From Halorubrum sp. BOL3-1 (GTDB lineage Archaea > Halobacteriota > Halobacteria > Halobacteriales > Haloferacaceae), in contig NZ_CP034692.1 of the NCBI RefSeq assembly GCF_004114375.1, positions 992,001 to 1,056,000 of the forward strand: DNA of 64,000 nucleotides. The letters are read 5' to 3'. The translations under genes and the position numbers were made by a program. The notes beneath the pieces are model-generated. The model had not been told where the DNA came from, made no database searches, and saw only the letters and a program-made list of their open reading frames with translations. Of this stretch, positions 1 through 9,050 are shown one piece after another; position 1 is the first letter of the stretch, and the number at the start of each line of letters is the position of its first letter.

Positions 1-654
1 GAGCCAAGAATATTTAGCAAATGAATAAATATCAATTAATCTCTCACGTGTGTTCATCTGTTTGAGGGATAAGAAATTTTCAGCTTTGACCATAAGATAA
101 ACAAGCCCAACAGCAGCCGCTACCAGAGAGGATAGGACCCACCCAAACACGAGACCAGACAGTCCAAGCCCAATACTAACCGCAGCAACCTGAAGAACAA
201 TACGAATAATAGACTGGATTGAGGTTAATATACCCGAAATATGGACGTTTTGGGTCCCCGATAAGCCTGTCCTAACAGCAGTCATCGCTGTCCCAGAGAT
301 AACAAGAACAATGAGGAAGTACGTTGAGTATGGGTGTGTGATATAGTCTGTTACTTGTTTTGAGAACAGAAGGAGAAAGAACGTAATTGCTCCAGTTCCA
401 ACACCGATAACTCCCAGTCCCACTTGAAAATATTCTGCGGGAGCTTCACCCTCACTCATCCGTTTGGTGATTGCTGGACTGATGCCGGCGTCGACTAACA
501 CGCTGAGCCAGCCAACCGAAGAAAGTAAGATGAAGTATATTCCGAGCGTGTCTGATCCAACTATCCTCGCGAAATAAAGTGTCGCAAGGAACCCCCCGGC
601 TGACGTGACGACCTTTGAAACGAACTGGATTGCTGATGTCTGGCCAATCCTCAT
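1..654 (-). CDS. Oligosaccharide flippase, Wzx/MATE-like, 3' end outside window
   Basis: The frame reads leftwards from an ATG at 652-654 and runs off the window edge, leaving the first 218 residues. It is strongly hydrophobic, with membrane segments near residues 15-32, 35-55, 80-100, 115-135 and 155-185, and opens with the typical start of polysaccharide-exporter proteins (MRIGQTSAIQFVSK). Members of this family move lipid-linked oligosaccharides across the cytoplasmic membrane; haloarchaeal AglR is a proposed example. The neighbouring glycosyltransferases and AglB support that role for the N-glycan or a surface polysaccharide. The codon use is AT-rich, as in the glycan genes beyond the insertion element. 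Family call is firm; the exact substrate is unknown. Confidence 0.8.
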   Translation of the reverse strand, partial: MRIGQTSAIQFVSKVVTSAGGFLATLYFARIVGSDTLGIYFILLSSVGWLSVLVDAGISPAITKRMSEGEAPAEYFQVGLGVIGVGTGAITFFLLLFSKQVTDYITHPYSTYFLIVLVISGTAMTAVRTGLSGTQNVHISGILTSIQSIIRIVLQVAAVSIGLGLSGLVFGWVLSSLVAAAVGLVYLMVKAENFLSLKQMNTRERLIDIYSFAKYSWL

Positions 655-840
655 CAGTAGGTAGTGTCGTACCAAGTCGCACTCATATATTGATCATTCA
701 ACATTTCTGGTTTGCTTTGGCAATTTTTTCTTGGTTATCCTTTTAAATACTCGGATTTGGAGAATACGAGACAGTTGGTTGAATATACGAATAATTATGA
801 TGGAATATAAATAAACGTTACAGCGATAGCGAGGCGAAAG
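655..840. other. AT-rich intergenic stretch upstream of the flippase
   Basis: About 190 bases of AT-rich DNA between the flippase start and the left hairpin of the insertion element. It contains runs such as TTTTAAATA and ATAAATAAA and presumably holds the promoter of the leftward flippase gene, but I cannot single out one TATA box. No open frame of note is present. Confidence 0.5.
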
Positions 841-860
841 CCCACCCGTTCACGGGTGGG
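841..860 (+). repeat. Left-end hairpin of the IS200/IS605 element
   Basis: A perfect 8-base-pair stem (CCCACCCG / CGGGTGGG) closes a TTCA loop. In this family such subterminal hairpins are the sites that TnpA binds. It lies about 75 bases before tnpA. Confidence 0.75.
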
Positions 861-934
861 ATGAAGCCGACAACTGGGAATCTATCCACATTCGTAGTCA
901 CGTCTGGAGTTAGATATTTGCGTAACATCTTTAG

Positions 935-1348
935 ATGAATTACTTCTATATACCGGCGATGCCTCGCGGGTTCGACCGAGAACGTACCAACGTCCACAAA
1001 CTCCAGTACCACTTCGTCTGGTGTCCGAAGTACCGCAAGTCGGTGCTCGAAGGCGAGGTACGCGATCGACTTGAGGAACTCATCGAGGACAAAGCCGACG
1101 AACTCGACGTAGAGATTCTACAGTTGGCGATTCGTTCCGACCACGTTCACTTGTTCATCACGGGCGATCCGACGCTCGCTCCGAACAAAATAATACAACA
1201 GGTCAAGGGCTACTCCTCGCATCACCTCCGCGACGAGTACGACTTTGACTTGCCCTCGCTGTGGACGCGCTCGTACTTCGTCTCCAGTGCGGGCGACGTC
1301 TCCAGCGAGGTCATCGAGGAGTACATCGACGCACAAGCGGGTGAATAA
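935..1348 (+). CDS. tnpA: IS200/IS605 transposase TnpA (HUH-Y1 single-strand transposase)
   Basis: This 137-residue protein has the size and motifs of the Y1 HUH transposase that cuts and joins single-stranded element ends. The metal-binding HUH motif is seen as DHVHLFI with histidines 70 and 72, and the catalytic tyrosine is Y130 in EEYIDAQ. The N-terminal block (YHFVWCPKYRKSVL) is typical of the family. An alternative start at the second Met (959) would remove eight residues and fits relatives equally well. It is intact, so the element could still be mobile. tnpB follows after two bases, indicating joint transcription. Confidence 0.93.
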   Translation: MNYFYIPAMPRGFDRERTNVHKLQYHFVWCPKYRKSVLEGEVRDRLEELIEDKADELDVEILQLAIRSDHVHLFITGDPTLAPNKIIQQVKGYSSHHLRDEYDFDLPSLWTRSYFVSSAGDVSSEVIEEYIDAQAGE

Positions 1349-1350
1349 CG

Positions 1351-2505
1351 ATGCAGCGGAACGTCTCAACCACGGTGCGGGTCAAGCTCCACTCGCTGAC
1401 CAACAGAAAATCCGATATGCTGGCCCGTGAGTACGAGGCGTTCCAACGCGAAGTTCACGGCGGGGATGCCGACCTCTACTCCGCGACGAAACAGCAAGCG
1501 TCGAAAGTCCAGCGACAGAAAGACCCGAACCCTGACACTGACCAGCCCGTCGTTCTCCGCAACGACGTACTGGATATTGCCCACGACAAGGACACGGTGC
1601 TGTCGTCGTGGTGGATGAAAGTCCCCGTATACGACCCTGAACGGGGACAGGGGAACTCTATCTGGTGTCCTGCCCACGTTCCACACAAGGACGAAACACT
1701 CGTCCAGGAGGGTGACATTCGAGATAGCGAACTAGTGCGCGGTGACGGTGACTGGTACGTCAATCTCGTCGTTAAACGGTCTGTGACCATCCAAGACGAG
1801 TATGACGACGTACTGGCCATCGATATGGGCGCACGCTGGGTCGCTACCTGTGCCTTCCTCTCGGACCGTGACACCACGTTCTACGGCGAAGAAGTGCGCT
1901 GCCTCCGCGAACATTACAAGCAACTACGGAAGTCTATCGGGAAGGCCAAACCTCGACAGGGACAGCAGGTGGTTGAGCGCATCGGTGACGCGGAAGCGCG
2001 GAAGGTCGACGACCGTCTCCACAAGATAGCTCGACATATTGTAGAAGATGCCAAAGAGCGGAACGCGGTCATCGTCGTGGGTGATCTCGGCGGGGTTCGC
2101 AAGGATAACGACAAAGGTCGGTACGTCAACGACAAGACCCACAAAATGCCGTTCGCTCGACTGTTGAACTACATCGAGTACAAAGCACATGACGCGGGTA
2201 TTGACGTGGTGTTGGTCGAGGAATACGACACGTCGAAGAGGTGTAACCGCTGTGCTTGCGAGGGGGTCCGGGAGACGCAGGGGCGGTTCAAGTGTTCTGA
2301 GTGTGGATTGGACGACAACGCGGACAAGAACGGTGCGCTGAACATCGGGAAACGAGCCTTGGGCAAGTTTTCGAAACCGCTGTCCGAGGCGGGGGCTGTA
2401 CTGGCACAGCCCGAAACACAGGTCATCGTCCCACGTGACGAGGAACCTGTGAACCTCTCTGTTTCCGTGGGTTCAACCCCCAGTGGGGGAACCCCACGGC
2501 TTTAG
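1351..2505 (+). CDS. tnpB: RNA-guided nuclease TnpB of the IS200/IS605 element
   Basis: This 384-residue protein belongs to the TnpB family, the transposon-encoded relatives of Cas12 that use a guide RNA from the element end and bias element retention. RuvC-I aspartate D158 lies in AIDMGA, the zinc finger (CNRC and CSEC pairs) at about residues 298-318, and the last RuvC aspartate D325 in ADKNGALNI. At RuvC-II the usual Glu-Asp-Leu reads Gly-Asp-Leu (G244-D245), so the canonical glutamate is absent; the adjacent or another acidic residue might substitute, or cleavage may be lost. The TAG stop lies in the loop of the right-end hairpin. Two bases separate it from tnpA. Confidence 0.92.
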   Translation: MQRNVSTTVRVKLHSLTNRKSDMLAREYEAFQREVHGGDADLYSATKQQASKVQRQKDPNPDTDQPVVLRNDVLDIAHDKDTVLSSWWMKVPVYDPERGQGNSIWCPAHVPHKDETLVQEGDIRDSELVRGDGDWYVNLVVKRSVTIQDEYDDVLAIDMGARWVATCAFLSDRDTTFYGEEVRCLREHYKQLRKSIGKAKPRQGQQVVERIGDAEARKVDDRLHKIARHIVEDAKERNAVIVVGDLGGVRKDNDKGRYVNDKTHKMPFARLLNYIEYKAHDAGIDVVLVEEYDTSKRCNRCACEGVRETQGRFKCSECGLDDNADKNGALNIGKRALGKFSKPLSEAGAVLAQPETQVIVPRDEEPVNLSVSVGSTPSGGTPRL

Positions 2506-2511
2506 CCGTGG
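2494..2511 (+). repeat. Right-end hairpin of the IS200/IS605 element (3' part of a possible guide RNA)
   Basis: A perfect 7-base-pair stem CCACGGC / GCCGTGG with loop TTTA. The stop codon of tnpB is inside the loop. In TnpB systems the guide RNA is made from the 3' end of the tnpB region up to the element end, and sense overlapping RNAs from IS1341-type genes have been reported in Halobacterium, so a non-coding RNA is expected here. Its 5' boundary cannot be read from the sequence. Confidence 0.7.
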
Positions 2512-2622
2512 AAGGATGTCAGACCCGTACGTCGAAGCGTATCTTCACGATTCGTCAATACATCCCGATTCTGCCGGTCGAAGTCCATACGAATAAGCCC
2601 TTCCAGCGAATATTTACCGCCA

Positions 2623-3564
2623 ATGTCGGACGGCTCATCTCTCGTCGCCGGCGGGGCCGGATTCCTTGGAAGCCAGCTGTGCGAGTCGTTACTTGATGAC
2701 GGTCACCAGGTCTACTGTCTCGACAACGAGAGCAGCGGCCGGTCGGAAAACATCGAAAGCTTCCGAAATCGGAATCAGTTTACCTATATCAAGGGTGACG
2801 TTTGTGATCTCCCTGATCTCCCCGCTGTAGATGAAGTGTATCATTTTGCGTCACGCGCGTCGCCGAGAGATTTCAAAGAACACCCAATAGAGATTGCTCG
2901 AAGCAACACAGAGGGGACCCGAAATCTGCTGGAATACTGCGTTGAACAGGATGCACGAATGCTCTATGCGAGTACCAGCGAAGTCTACGGGGATCCAGAA
3001 GAACACCCTCAGACAGAGAGCTGCAACGGGAACGTCAATATCCGCGGTCCTCGGAGCTGTTACGACGAGTCAAAACGGTTCGGAGAAACACTTGTCGTTA
3101 CATACGAACGAGAGCATGATATTGATGTCCGCACTGCGAGGATTTTCAACACGTACGGTCCGCGGATGAGACAAGACGATAGGCGCGTCGTCCCGATATT
3201 CATCAGGCAGGCGCTCAACGGCGAAAACCTGACCGTGTATGGCGATGGGACGCAGACTCGTAGCTTCTGTTTCGTTGAGGATGAAATTCGCGGTCTTCGT
3301 CGTCTGATGGAAACAAATGGCTTATGCGGGGAAGTTGTGAACATTGGAAGCGACCACGAAGTTACTATCACAGAACTCGCTGAAGTGATTTTGTCTGCGG
3401 TGGAGTCCTCGTCTAAAATCACACACAAGCCACTTCCAAAAGATGATCCGGAACGGCGACAGCCCGACATTACACGGGCAAATACACTACTTGACTGGTG
3501 GCCGAAAACGGAGCTTAACGAGAGAATTGACCGCACGATTCAACAGTTCACTGGATCCGCGTAA
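2623..3564 (+). CDS. NAD-dependent epimerase/dehydratase, UDP-glucuronate decarboxylase (UDP-xylose synthase)-like
   Basis: A 313-residue short-chain dehydrogenase of the extended type. The NAD-binding glycine motif GGAGFLG is at residues 11-17 and the catalytic Tyr-x3-Lys is in CYDESK. The block STSEVYGDP and the [10 protein letters not shown] and RSFCFVEDE segments match UDP-xylose synthases, which oxidise and decarboxylate UDP-glucuronate to UDP-xylose. It would supply a pentose donor for the glycosyltransferases that follow. The intergap to the GT61 gene is 11 bases, so they are probably cotranscribed. A general sugar epimerase/dehydratase with another substrate remains possible. Confidence 0.82.
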   Translation: MSDGSSLVAGGAGFLGSQLCESLLDDGHQVYCLDNESSGRSENIESFRNRNQFTYIKGDVCDLPDLPAVDEVYHFASRASPRDFKEHPIEIARSNTEGTRNLLEYCVEQDARMLYASTSEVYGDPEEHPQTESCNGNVNIRGPRSCYDESKRFGETLVVTYEREHDIDVRTARIFNTYGPRMRQDDRRVVPIFIRQALNGENLTVYGDGTQTRSFCFVEDEIRGLRRLMETNGLCGEVVNIGSDHEVTITELAEVILSAVESSSKITHKPLPKDDPERRQPDITRANTLLDWWPKTELNERIDRTIQQFTGSA

Positions 3565-3575
3565 CTCGGATACAA

Positions 3576-4706
3576 ATGAATACCAGCTACTGGAAGCGAT
3601 TGTTAGCGAACACAGTCTCAGATATAGCTGAAACAACTATTTTACAGGAAATCCTAGACAAACGTACACACACCGATCAGAATTTAAAACAGATCTCTGT
3701 CAGAGATTACTCGTACGGTAGTGACCAGCAACTACAATTATCTGTTCCAAAGCACGTTGGAGAACTCTCCGAGGCAATTTCAAATCTATGTGGAGATCAC
3801 CACGTTCCAGAGTGGAATGTGTATGAACTACAGGATACCAAGCTTGTCGGACCAGATGCTTTGGCAATAACTGGCGATAACAGATTCGTATTAGCTAACT
3901 CATTAAATAGTCGGTCACTACTTCTGAGAGAAATATTGAGTTGTTTCCGTTCTGGAATTGTTCCGAGTGCTAATCGTCCGGCAGACGACGAAATAGGTTT
4001 GGCTGTTTCGTTGGTAGGTCCTTGGGCAACCGGATATTTTCATTGGTTTGCTGAATACCTCCCAAGGTTGGAAGGCTTAAGAAAATTTGAAGCTTGTACC
4101 GGCGAGAAACCCACGCTCATAATTCCGGACCGTCCGCCAAACTGGATGACTGATTCTCTCTCATTGCTCGGGTATAGTTCAGATCGTATCGTAAAGTGGT
4201 CTGGAGGGGACAAACTAATACGCCGACTTATTATCCCGCAAGTACGACATATTCCTGTTCAGAATGGGTATATTCACGATCCATTCGGACTGGAATGGGT
4301 TGGAGGGCAGCTTCGCCAAGCGGTACCAGCCGTGGATCAAAATAACACTTCTCAATTATATATTTCCAGAGCTGATGCTGACGAGCGACGCATCGTTAAT
4401 GAAGATCGGGTAATGGAATTGCTCAATAAACACGGGTTCTCTCGTAAGGTATTATCCGACTATTCTTTAGTAGAGCAGATATCGATGTTCCAGCAGGTGG
4501 ATTCTGTTGTCGGCCCCCACGGTGCTGGCCTAATAAATATAATGTACAGCAAGGGTATAGATGTCATCGAAATTTTTGGAGACTATCAAAACGGGTGTTA
4601 CTACACTATGTCTGGCTTAGAAGAAGTATCATACGCCTGTATTTCTGGAATTCCCGTTGAGCAGGACATTTATGTCCCACCAAAAAAGATTGAAAAATTC
4701 ATATGA
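3576..4706 (+). CDS. Glycosyltransferase family 61 (DUF563) protein
   Basis: A 376-residue protein whose C-terminal half carries the GT61 signature VGPHGAGLINIMY at about residues 312-324, followed by a hydrophobic strand VIEIF. GT61 enzymes transfer sugars such as xylose or GlcNAc onto glycans. The central WFAEYLPRL segment is also typical. It lies between a UDP-xylose-synthase-like gene and more glycosyltransferases, so xylosyl transfer is an attractive but unproven guess. Strongly AT-rich codon use, unlike the ribosomal and metabolic genes of the window, suggests acquisition by transfer. Confidence 0.82.
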   Translation: MNTSYWKRLLANTVSDIAETTILQEILDKRTHTDQNLKQISVRDYSYGSDQQLQLSVPKHVGELSEAISNLCGDHHVPEWNVYELQDTKLVGPDALAITGDNRFVLANSLNSRSLLLREILSCFRSGIVPSANRPADDEIGLAVSLVGPWATGYFHWFAEYLPRLEGLRKFEACTGEKPTLIIPDRPPNWMTDSLSLLGYSSDRIVKWSGGDKLIRRLIIPQVRHIPVQNGYIHDPFGLEWVGGQLRQAVPAVDQNNTSQLYISRADADERRIVNEDRVMELLNKHGFSRKVLSDYSLVEQISMFQQVDSVVGPHGAGLINIMYSKGIDVIEIFGDYQNGCYYTMSGLEEVSYACISGIPVEQDIYVPPKKIEKFI

Positions 4707-4755
4707 TTAAACCGAATCCGCTACTTTTGTGAGGGAGAACATATTTTATCTTGTA

Positions 4756-5697
4756 ATGGCTGAGAACGCAACCGAATGGTCGCTTGACACGCCTGTCGCA
4801 TTTTTTGTATTTAATAGGCCAGAATTAACCGCAAAAGTGTTCCAAAAAATACGGGAAGTCGAACCATCCACACTCTTTGTTATTGCAGATGGCCCTCGGC
4901 CAGGTGTGCCATCAGACGAAAAGAAGGTGAGACAAGTGCGATCAATCGTTACGGATGTAGACTGGGAATGTGACGTCCATACTCTTTTTAGCGATATCAA
5001 TCTTGGGGTAAAAAAACGTATTCAGACGGGAATCAATTCTGTGTTTAATGATGTTGAAAAATGTATTTTTCTTGAGGATGACTGCTTTCCAAACACCGAT
5101 TTTTTCAGATTCTGCCAAACACTGTTGAAGTGGTATGATGATGATGAACGAGTCATGGATATCTCTGGTAGTAATCATCTAAAGAAGTGGTACCCAAATC
5201 GACAGGACTACCATTTTACACGGTTCGGCGGCATCTGGGGATGGGCAACATGGCGAGATGCTTGGGAGCATTATGACCCAAAGATGACGAAATGGGAGGA
5301 ACCGGCATTTCGAGATCGTGTCAGAGATTTCTACGGGGGTGGAAAAATGTGGGAATACGTTGAGCTAGTGCTTGATAGAACTTACAGGAATGACATAGAA
5401 ACATGGGATTATCAATGGATGTTTACGAAAGCGATTAATTGGGGTCTAACCGCAAGTCCGTCAAGGAATTTAATTAGCAATATTGGGTTTGATTCTGATG
5501 CAACCCACACTCAGGACGAATCATCACCAATGTCCGGAGTTCCGCGGCATAATCTAGTATTTCCCTTGGACCGAACGGAGTACGTGTGTACCGATAGAGA
5601 ATATGATAGGCAGTACTATAAATTAACCAACTCCATATGGGAACGTAACGTGCTTCTGCGACAATTTCGACATTTTTACGTAAGAAACTATAATTGA
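4756..5697 (+). CDS. GT-A fold glycosyltransferase, HlpA-like
   Basis: About 313 residues from the ATG at 4756; an in-frame GTG at 4729 would add nine residues but lies too close to the previous stop to have a clear leader. The N-terminus VAFFVFNRPELT and the nucleotide/metal region IFLEDDCFPN (a DxD-like motif) are typical of GT-A glycosyltransferases resembling the so-called hemolytic protein HlpA group. The aromatic stretch GGIWGWATWRDAW is characteristic of that group. It has no membrane segment and should act on lipid-linked glycan at the cytoplasmic face. AT-rich like its neighbours. Donor and acceptor are unknown. Confidence 0.78.
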   Translation: MAENATEWSLDTPVAFFVFNRPELTAKVFQKIREVEPSTLFVIADGPRPGVPSDEKKVRQVRSIVTDVDWECDVHTLFSDINLGVKKRIQTGINSVFNDVEKCIFLEDDCFPNTDFFRFCQTLLKWYDDDERVMDISGSNHLKKWYPNRQDYHFTRFGGIWGWATWRDAWEHYDPKMTKWEEPAFRDRVRDFYGGGKMWEYVELVLDRTYRNDIETWDYQWMFTKAINWGLTASPSRNLISNIGFDSDATHTQDESSPMSGVPRHNLVFPLDRTEYVCTDREYDRQYYKLTNSIWERNVLLRQFRHFYVRNYN

Positions 5698-5748
5698 ATA
5701 TAAAAACAAATCCCCCTCTATTTTCAATATGTAGCCTAACATCCTGAT

Positions 5749-6987
5749 ATGAAGAGTTCTAACCTCTCTGTTACTCTACTCAACGCTTACGATTCTGGTG
5801 GCGCTGGAACAGCCACAAAGAGAATTTATCGAGGACTTCAGGAGGTCGGAATCAATGCGAATATGCTTGTTGACCACAAGGAGGGAGATGATTCTCAGAT
5901 ATATGGGCCAGAAAGCACTCTCAGAAAAGCGTATTCAATGGCTCGCCCATTCATTGATCGCCTTCCACTCAGAGCGTATGGCGGTTCTGAGGGTGTGTTT
6001 TCGCCGAACTGGCTCCCTGAAGACGTTGGAAAACGAATTGACAAGCTTGATCCAGATGTAATTCATCTCAATTGGGTAGGTGGAGGATTTCTTACACCAA
6101 GCACAATTGCTTCATTTGATCGCCCAGTTGTCTGGCGATTTCCAGATATGTGGCCTATGACTGGAGGGTGTCACTATGCAAGGAGCTGTGAGAGGTATAA
6201 AGATTCTTGCGGAACCTGTCCAGAACTGGGGAGTTCACGATCATGGGATCTATCTCGTTTTACGATGGCTCGCAAAAGCCGTGCGTTTTCTGATACAGAT
6301 ATTACCGTGGTCGCTCCAAGCACTTGGCTAGCGGAGTGCGCAAATGAAAGTTCCCTATTTCGAGATAATCGTATTGAAGTGATCCCGAATGGACTAGACA
6401 CTGATGTGTATTACCCTTGGGATGATGAAGTTTCGCGTTCTGTATTTGGATTTAATGAGGAAGAGACGATCGTTCTGTTTGGGTCAGTCAATGCAACATC
6501 TGATCCCAGAAAAGGATTTGACCTGCTTGACAGTGCATTAAATCATATCCAGTCTGAAAACCTGAGACTCGTTATTTTTGGCTCATCTGAACCCGCAAAT
6601 CCGCCTGACCTCAATTATCCAACAACATATACTGGATATCTCCATGATCATCAAAGCCTTGCTTTCTTATATTCTTCCGCAGATGTGATGGTAGTTCCCT
6701 CCCGATATGAAGGATTTGGGCAGACTGTTTCAGAGTCAATGGCATGTGGCACACCAGTAGTAGCTTTTGACGCTACTGGACCGAGTGATACAATCGATCA
6801 TCGAAAAAACGGATACTTGGCGGAACCGTACATTCCTGAAGACCTCGCAGAGGGCATAAACTGGATATTAGAGGACCAACAGCGACGAAAAAATCTATCA
6901 AAACAGGCACGTGAAAAGGCCAAGGAGGAATTCTCACTTGAGGTTGCTGCTAATAGATATAAAAGCATCTATGAGTCTATTATTTAA
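5749..6987 (+). CDS. Glycosyltransferase family 4 protein
   Basis: A 412-residue GT-B enzyme. The N-terminal domain has GGAGTATKRIYRGL and the cysteine-rich block DMWPMTGGCHY with CGTCPEL nearby, a combination typical of WcaC-like GT4 proteins. The C-terminal domain has the donor-binding motif VVPSRYEGFGQTVSESMACG at about residues 315-334, with the E-x7-E arrangement of retaining GT4 enzymes. It would extend a lipid-linked oligosaccharide in the cytoplasm. Spacing to the previous gene is about 50 bases. Codon use remains AT-rich. Sugar specificity cannot be read from the sequence. Confidence 0.9.
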   Translation: MKSSNLSVTLLNAYDSGGAGTATKRIYRGLQEVGINANMLVDHKEGDDSQIYGPESTLRKAYSMARPFIDRLPLRAYGGSEGVFSPNWLPEDVGKRIDKLDPDVIHLNWVGGGFLTPSTIASFDRPVVWRFPDMWPMTGGCHYARSCERYKDSCGTCPELGSSRSWDLSRFTMARKSRAFSDTDITVVAPSTWLAECANESSLFRDNRIEVIPNGLDTDVYYPWDDEVSRSVFGFNEEETIVLFGSVNATSDPRKGFDLLDSALNHIQSENLRLVIFGSSEPANPPDLNYPTTYTGYLHDHQSLAFLYSSADVMVVPSRYEGFGQTVSESMACGTPVVAFDATGPSDTIDHRKNGYLAEPYIPEDLAEGINWILEDQQRRKNLSKQAREKAKEEFSLEVAANRYKSIYESII

Positions 6988-7100
6988 TTCAATAAAAACA
7001 ATGGCAACACCGGGGTCTACCGCCATCCAGCACTCAGCTAGATATCAATAGTAATAATCAAATACGAGGAATTATCTGATGTCCTATCCGCAGTTAGCCT

Positions 7101-7975
7101 ATGAGTTCCAAGACACCCACACTGAAACGTTTACCTTACGAGTTTGTTAAAATATGTAAGAGCAAAAGTATTACAAAGGCGCTAGCAGATACCAAGTCAT
7201 ACATATCGCACAATATTAATCCCATCCAAAGTATTAGAAACAGGTATTACGATTGGAAGGGTGGAACACAAGATCTATGTCTAAATGGGGTAACAGCTCA
7301 GTTTGATGCGAAAAGTAAGAATGGTGGTGATAACCTTCGGGTGATGTATGAATCCGAGGACTTCTTTTTACAGGATATGTTGGAGGAGCTCGACGATGGA
7401 GATGTTTTCTATGATATCGGGGCAAATATTGGGATATTCAGTTGCTTTGCAGCACAAAAAATGGACGTGGGCCACATCGTTTCATTTGAGCCATACCCTC
7501 CAAATGTGAATCAACTCCATAAGAACCTTTTATATAATGCTGATAAATCTGATTTCACGTTATTTGACATTGCCTTATCAAATTCAGACGGTAGTGTAGA
7601 ATTCTCTTCGCCAGATAAGCGCGCTGGTCATCAAACCGGCAATATATCACCTTCTGGCCCATCTATCGATGTCAAGAGCACTCCAGGCGATAAGTTGATT
7701 GACGAACGGACACTGCCGGAACCCACTGTCGTAAAAATAGATGTCGAGGGGTCTGAACCGCTTGTAATTCAGGGCCTAGAGGATACGCTAAAAGCTGATA
7801 CGTGTCGCATCTTGTACTGCGAGTTACACCTACCGCGAGCAGATAGAGGTCGGCCGTCGATCATGGATTACGGAGAAACAAAAAAAGTATGTTAGATAAA
7901 ATATATAGTCTGGGCTTTGAGATTGTGTATATGGAGAAAAGAGGCCCAGAAATACAAATTAAAGCCAAAAAATAG
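7101..7975 (+). CDS. FkbM family methyltransferase, reading frame broken near the 3' end
   Basis: SAM-binding motif YDIGANIGIFSCFAA and the later motif VVKIDVEGSEPLVI identify an FkbM-type O-methyltransferase, which caps sugars in surface glycans. The first frame ends at 7895 with TAG directly after a run of seven A (7880-7886). A -1 shift on that run continues to a stop at 7973-7975 and gives the natural-looking C-terminus LDKIYSLGFEIVYMEKRGPE. The heptamer A-AAA-AAA is a classic slippery sequence and also a mutation-prone tract. The gene may be frameshift-decoded, phase-variable, freshly inactivated, or misread in sequencing. If only the 264-residue product is made, the last 27 residues are lost. 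Confidence 0.8.
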
Positions 7976-8039
7976 TCCCAGAATGCTCACTCGCCACCTA
8001 ACGAAATTGGTTAGTGGAAGCCCGAAATACGCGTAAGTC

Positions 8040-9050
8040 ATGAAGGCAGTAATTCCCCTCGCCGGACAAGGAACTCGACTCTACCCGCAGACACACACGA
8101 AACCAAAGGCAATGGTTCGTATCGCGGGGAAACCTATTCTCGGTCACATCCTTTCGGGACTGGTAGAGACGGAGATCGACGAAGCGGTGTTAATTGTCGG
8201 CGGACCGATGCAGACGCAGATACGAGAGTATGCCACAGAGACGTTCGGCAATGAGCTCGATCTGGCGTTTCCGGAACAGACAGATCCACAGGGGCTTGGT
8301 CACGCCATCTACCAAGCAGAACCCGAAGTCAATGACGAACCGATGTTCATTACCCTCGGTGACATGCTGTTCGAGAACGGTTATGAGACGTTCCTTGACG
8401 CACATAGATCGCTCGGAGCGGTTGACGCAAGTATCGGTGTGAAACAAGTTGACGAACCCAGCCACTACGGCGTCGCCGATATCGACGCGTCGGGAGAGGT
8501 TCGTGAGCTCGTCGAAAAACCATCGGACCCACCCTCTGACCGGGCGATCAGCGGAGTGTACGTTGTCGAGAACAGTACCGGACTATTCAATGCGCTAAAT
8601 TATCTGATTGAGAATAATCGCCGGGGAGCAGGTGATGAATTCCAACTCACTGACGCGCTTCAGCGGATGGTCGAAACCGACTCGATCATCGGAACCTTCG
8701 ATGTTGAGGACTGGTACGACTGTGGCCAGCCAAAGACGCTACTTGAGGCCAATCAGGTACTGTTGGAGGAGTTGGAAACGACCGAGGGTGACCGATTAGA
8801 AAATACAGTCATCATCCCGCCAGTCGATATGGGAACGAACGTTACGGTCGAACGGAGCGTTGTCGGACCGTATGTGAGCCTTGACGACGATGCGGAGATC
8901 AACGATAGTATCGTCAGAAGTTCCATTGTCGGGCGAGGTGCCTCACTCACTGGCGCGAACCTCGAACACAGTATTGTGGGTGATACAGCAGAAATTAGTG
9001 GTGACGCTCAGAGTCTAAACGTCGGCGACAATAGCAATCTTAGTCTCTAA
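8040..9050 (+). CDS. Sugar nucleotidyltransferase, AglF/RmlA-like
   Basis: A 336-residue enzyme that joins a sugar-1-phosphate to a nucleotide. The N-terminal pyrophosphorylase signature AVIPLAGQGTRLYPQTHTKPK holds the nucleotide loop and the conserved lysine. FITLGDMLF provides the metal aspartate and VEKPSDPP the substrate lysine. The C-terminal third (from about residue 255) has hexapeptide-repeat character for a left-handed beta helix. Haloferax AglF, a glucose-1-phosphate uridylyltransferase-type protein of N-glycosylation, is of this class. It overlaps the next gene by one base (TAATG), so the two are translationally coupled. G+C rises again here. Confidence 0.85.
   Translation: MKAVIPLAGQGTRLYPQTHTKPKAMVRIAGKPILGHILSGLVETEIDEAVLIVGGPMQTQIREYATETFGNELDLAFPEQTDPQGLGHAIYQAEPEVNDEPMFITLGDMLFENGYETFLDAHRSLGAVDASIGVKQVDEPSHYGVADIDASGEVRELVEKPSDPPSDRAISGVYVVENSTGLFNALNYLIENNRRGAGDEFQLTDALQRMVETDSIIGTFDVEDWYDCGQPKTLLEANQVLLEELETTEGDRLENTVIIPPVDMGTNVTVERSVVGPYVSLDDDAEINDSIVRSSIVGRGASLTGANLEHSIVGDTAEISGDAQSLNVGDNSNLSL

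Larger units (their letters stand above)
841..2521 (+). mobile_element. IS200/IS605-family insertion sequence with tnpA and tnpB
   Basis: A tnpA-tnpB pair in the same direction, bounded by subterminal hairpins rather than terminal inverted repeats, is the hallmark of IS200/IS605 elements, which transpose as single-stranded DNA. The left hairpin is at 841-860 and the right hairpin at 2494-2511, followed by GGATGTCA ending at 2521. The same terminal GGATGTCA follows the right hairpin of the second element at 18073, which helps place the right end. The exact left end is uncertain by perhaps 30 bases. The element sits between the flippase and the UDP-xylose-synthase-like gene and does not visibly break a gene. 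Confidence 0.8.
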
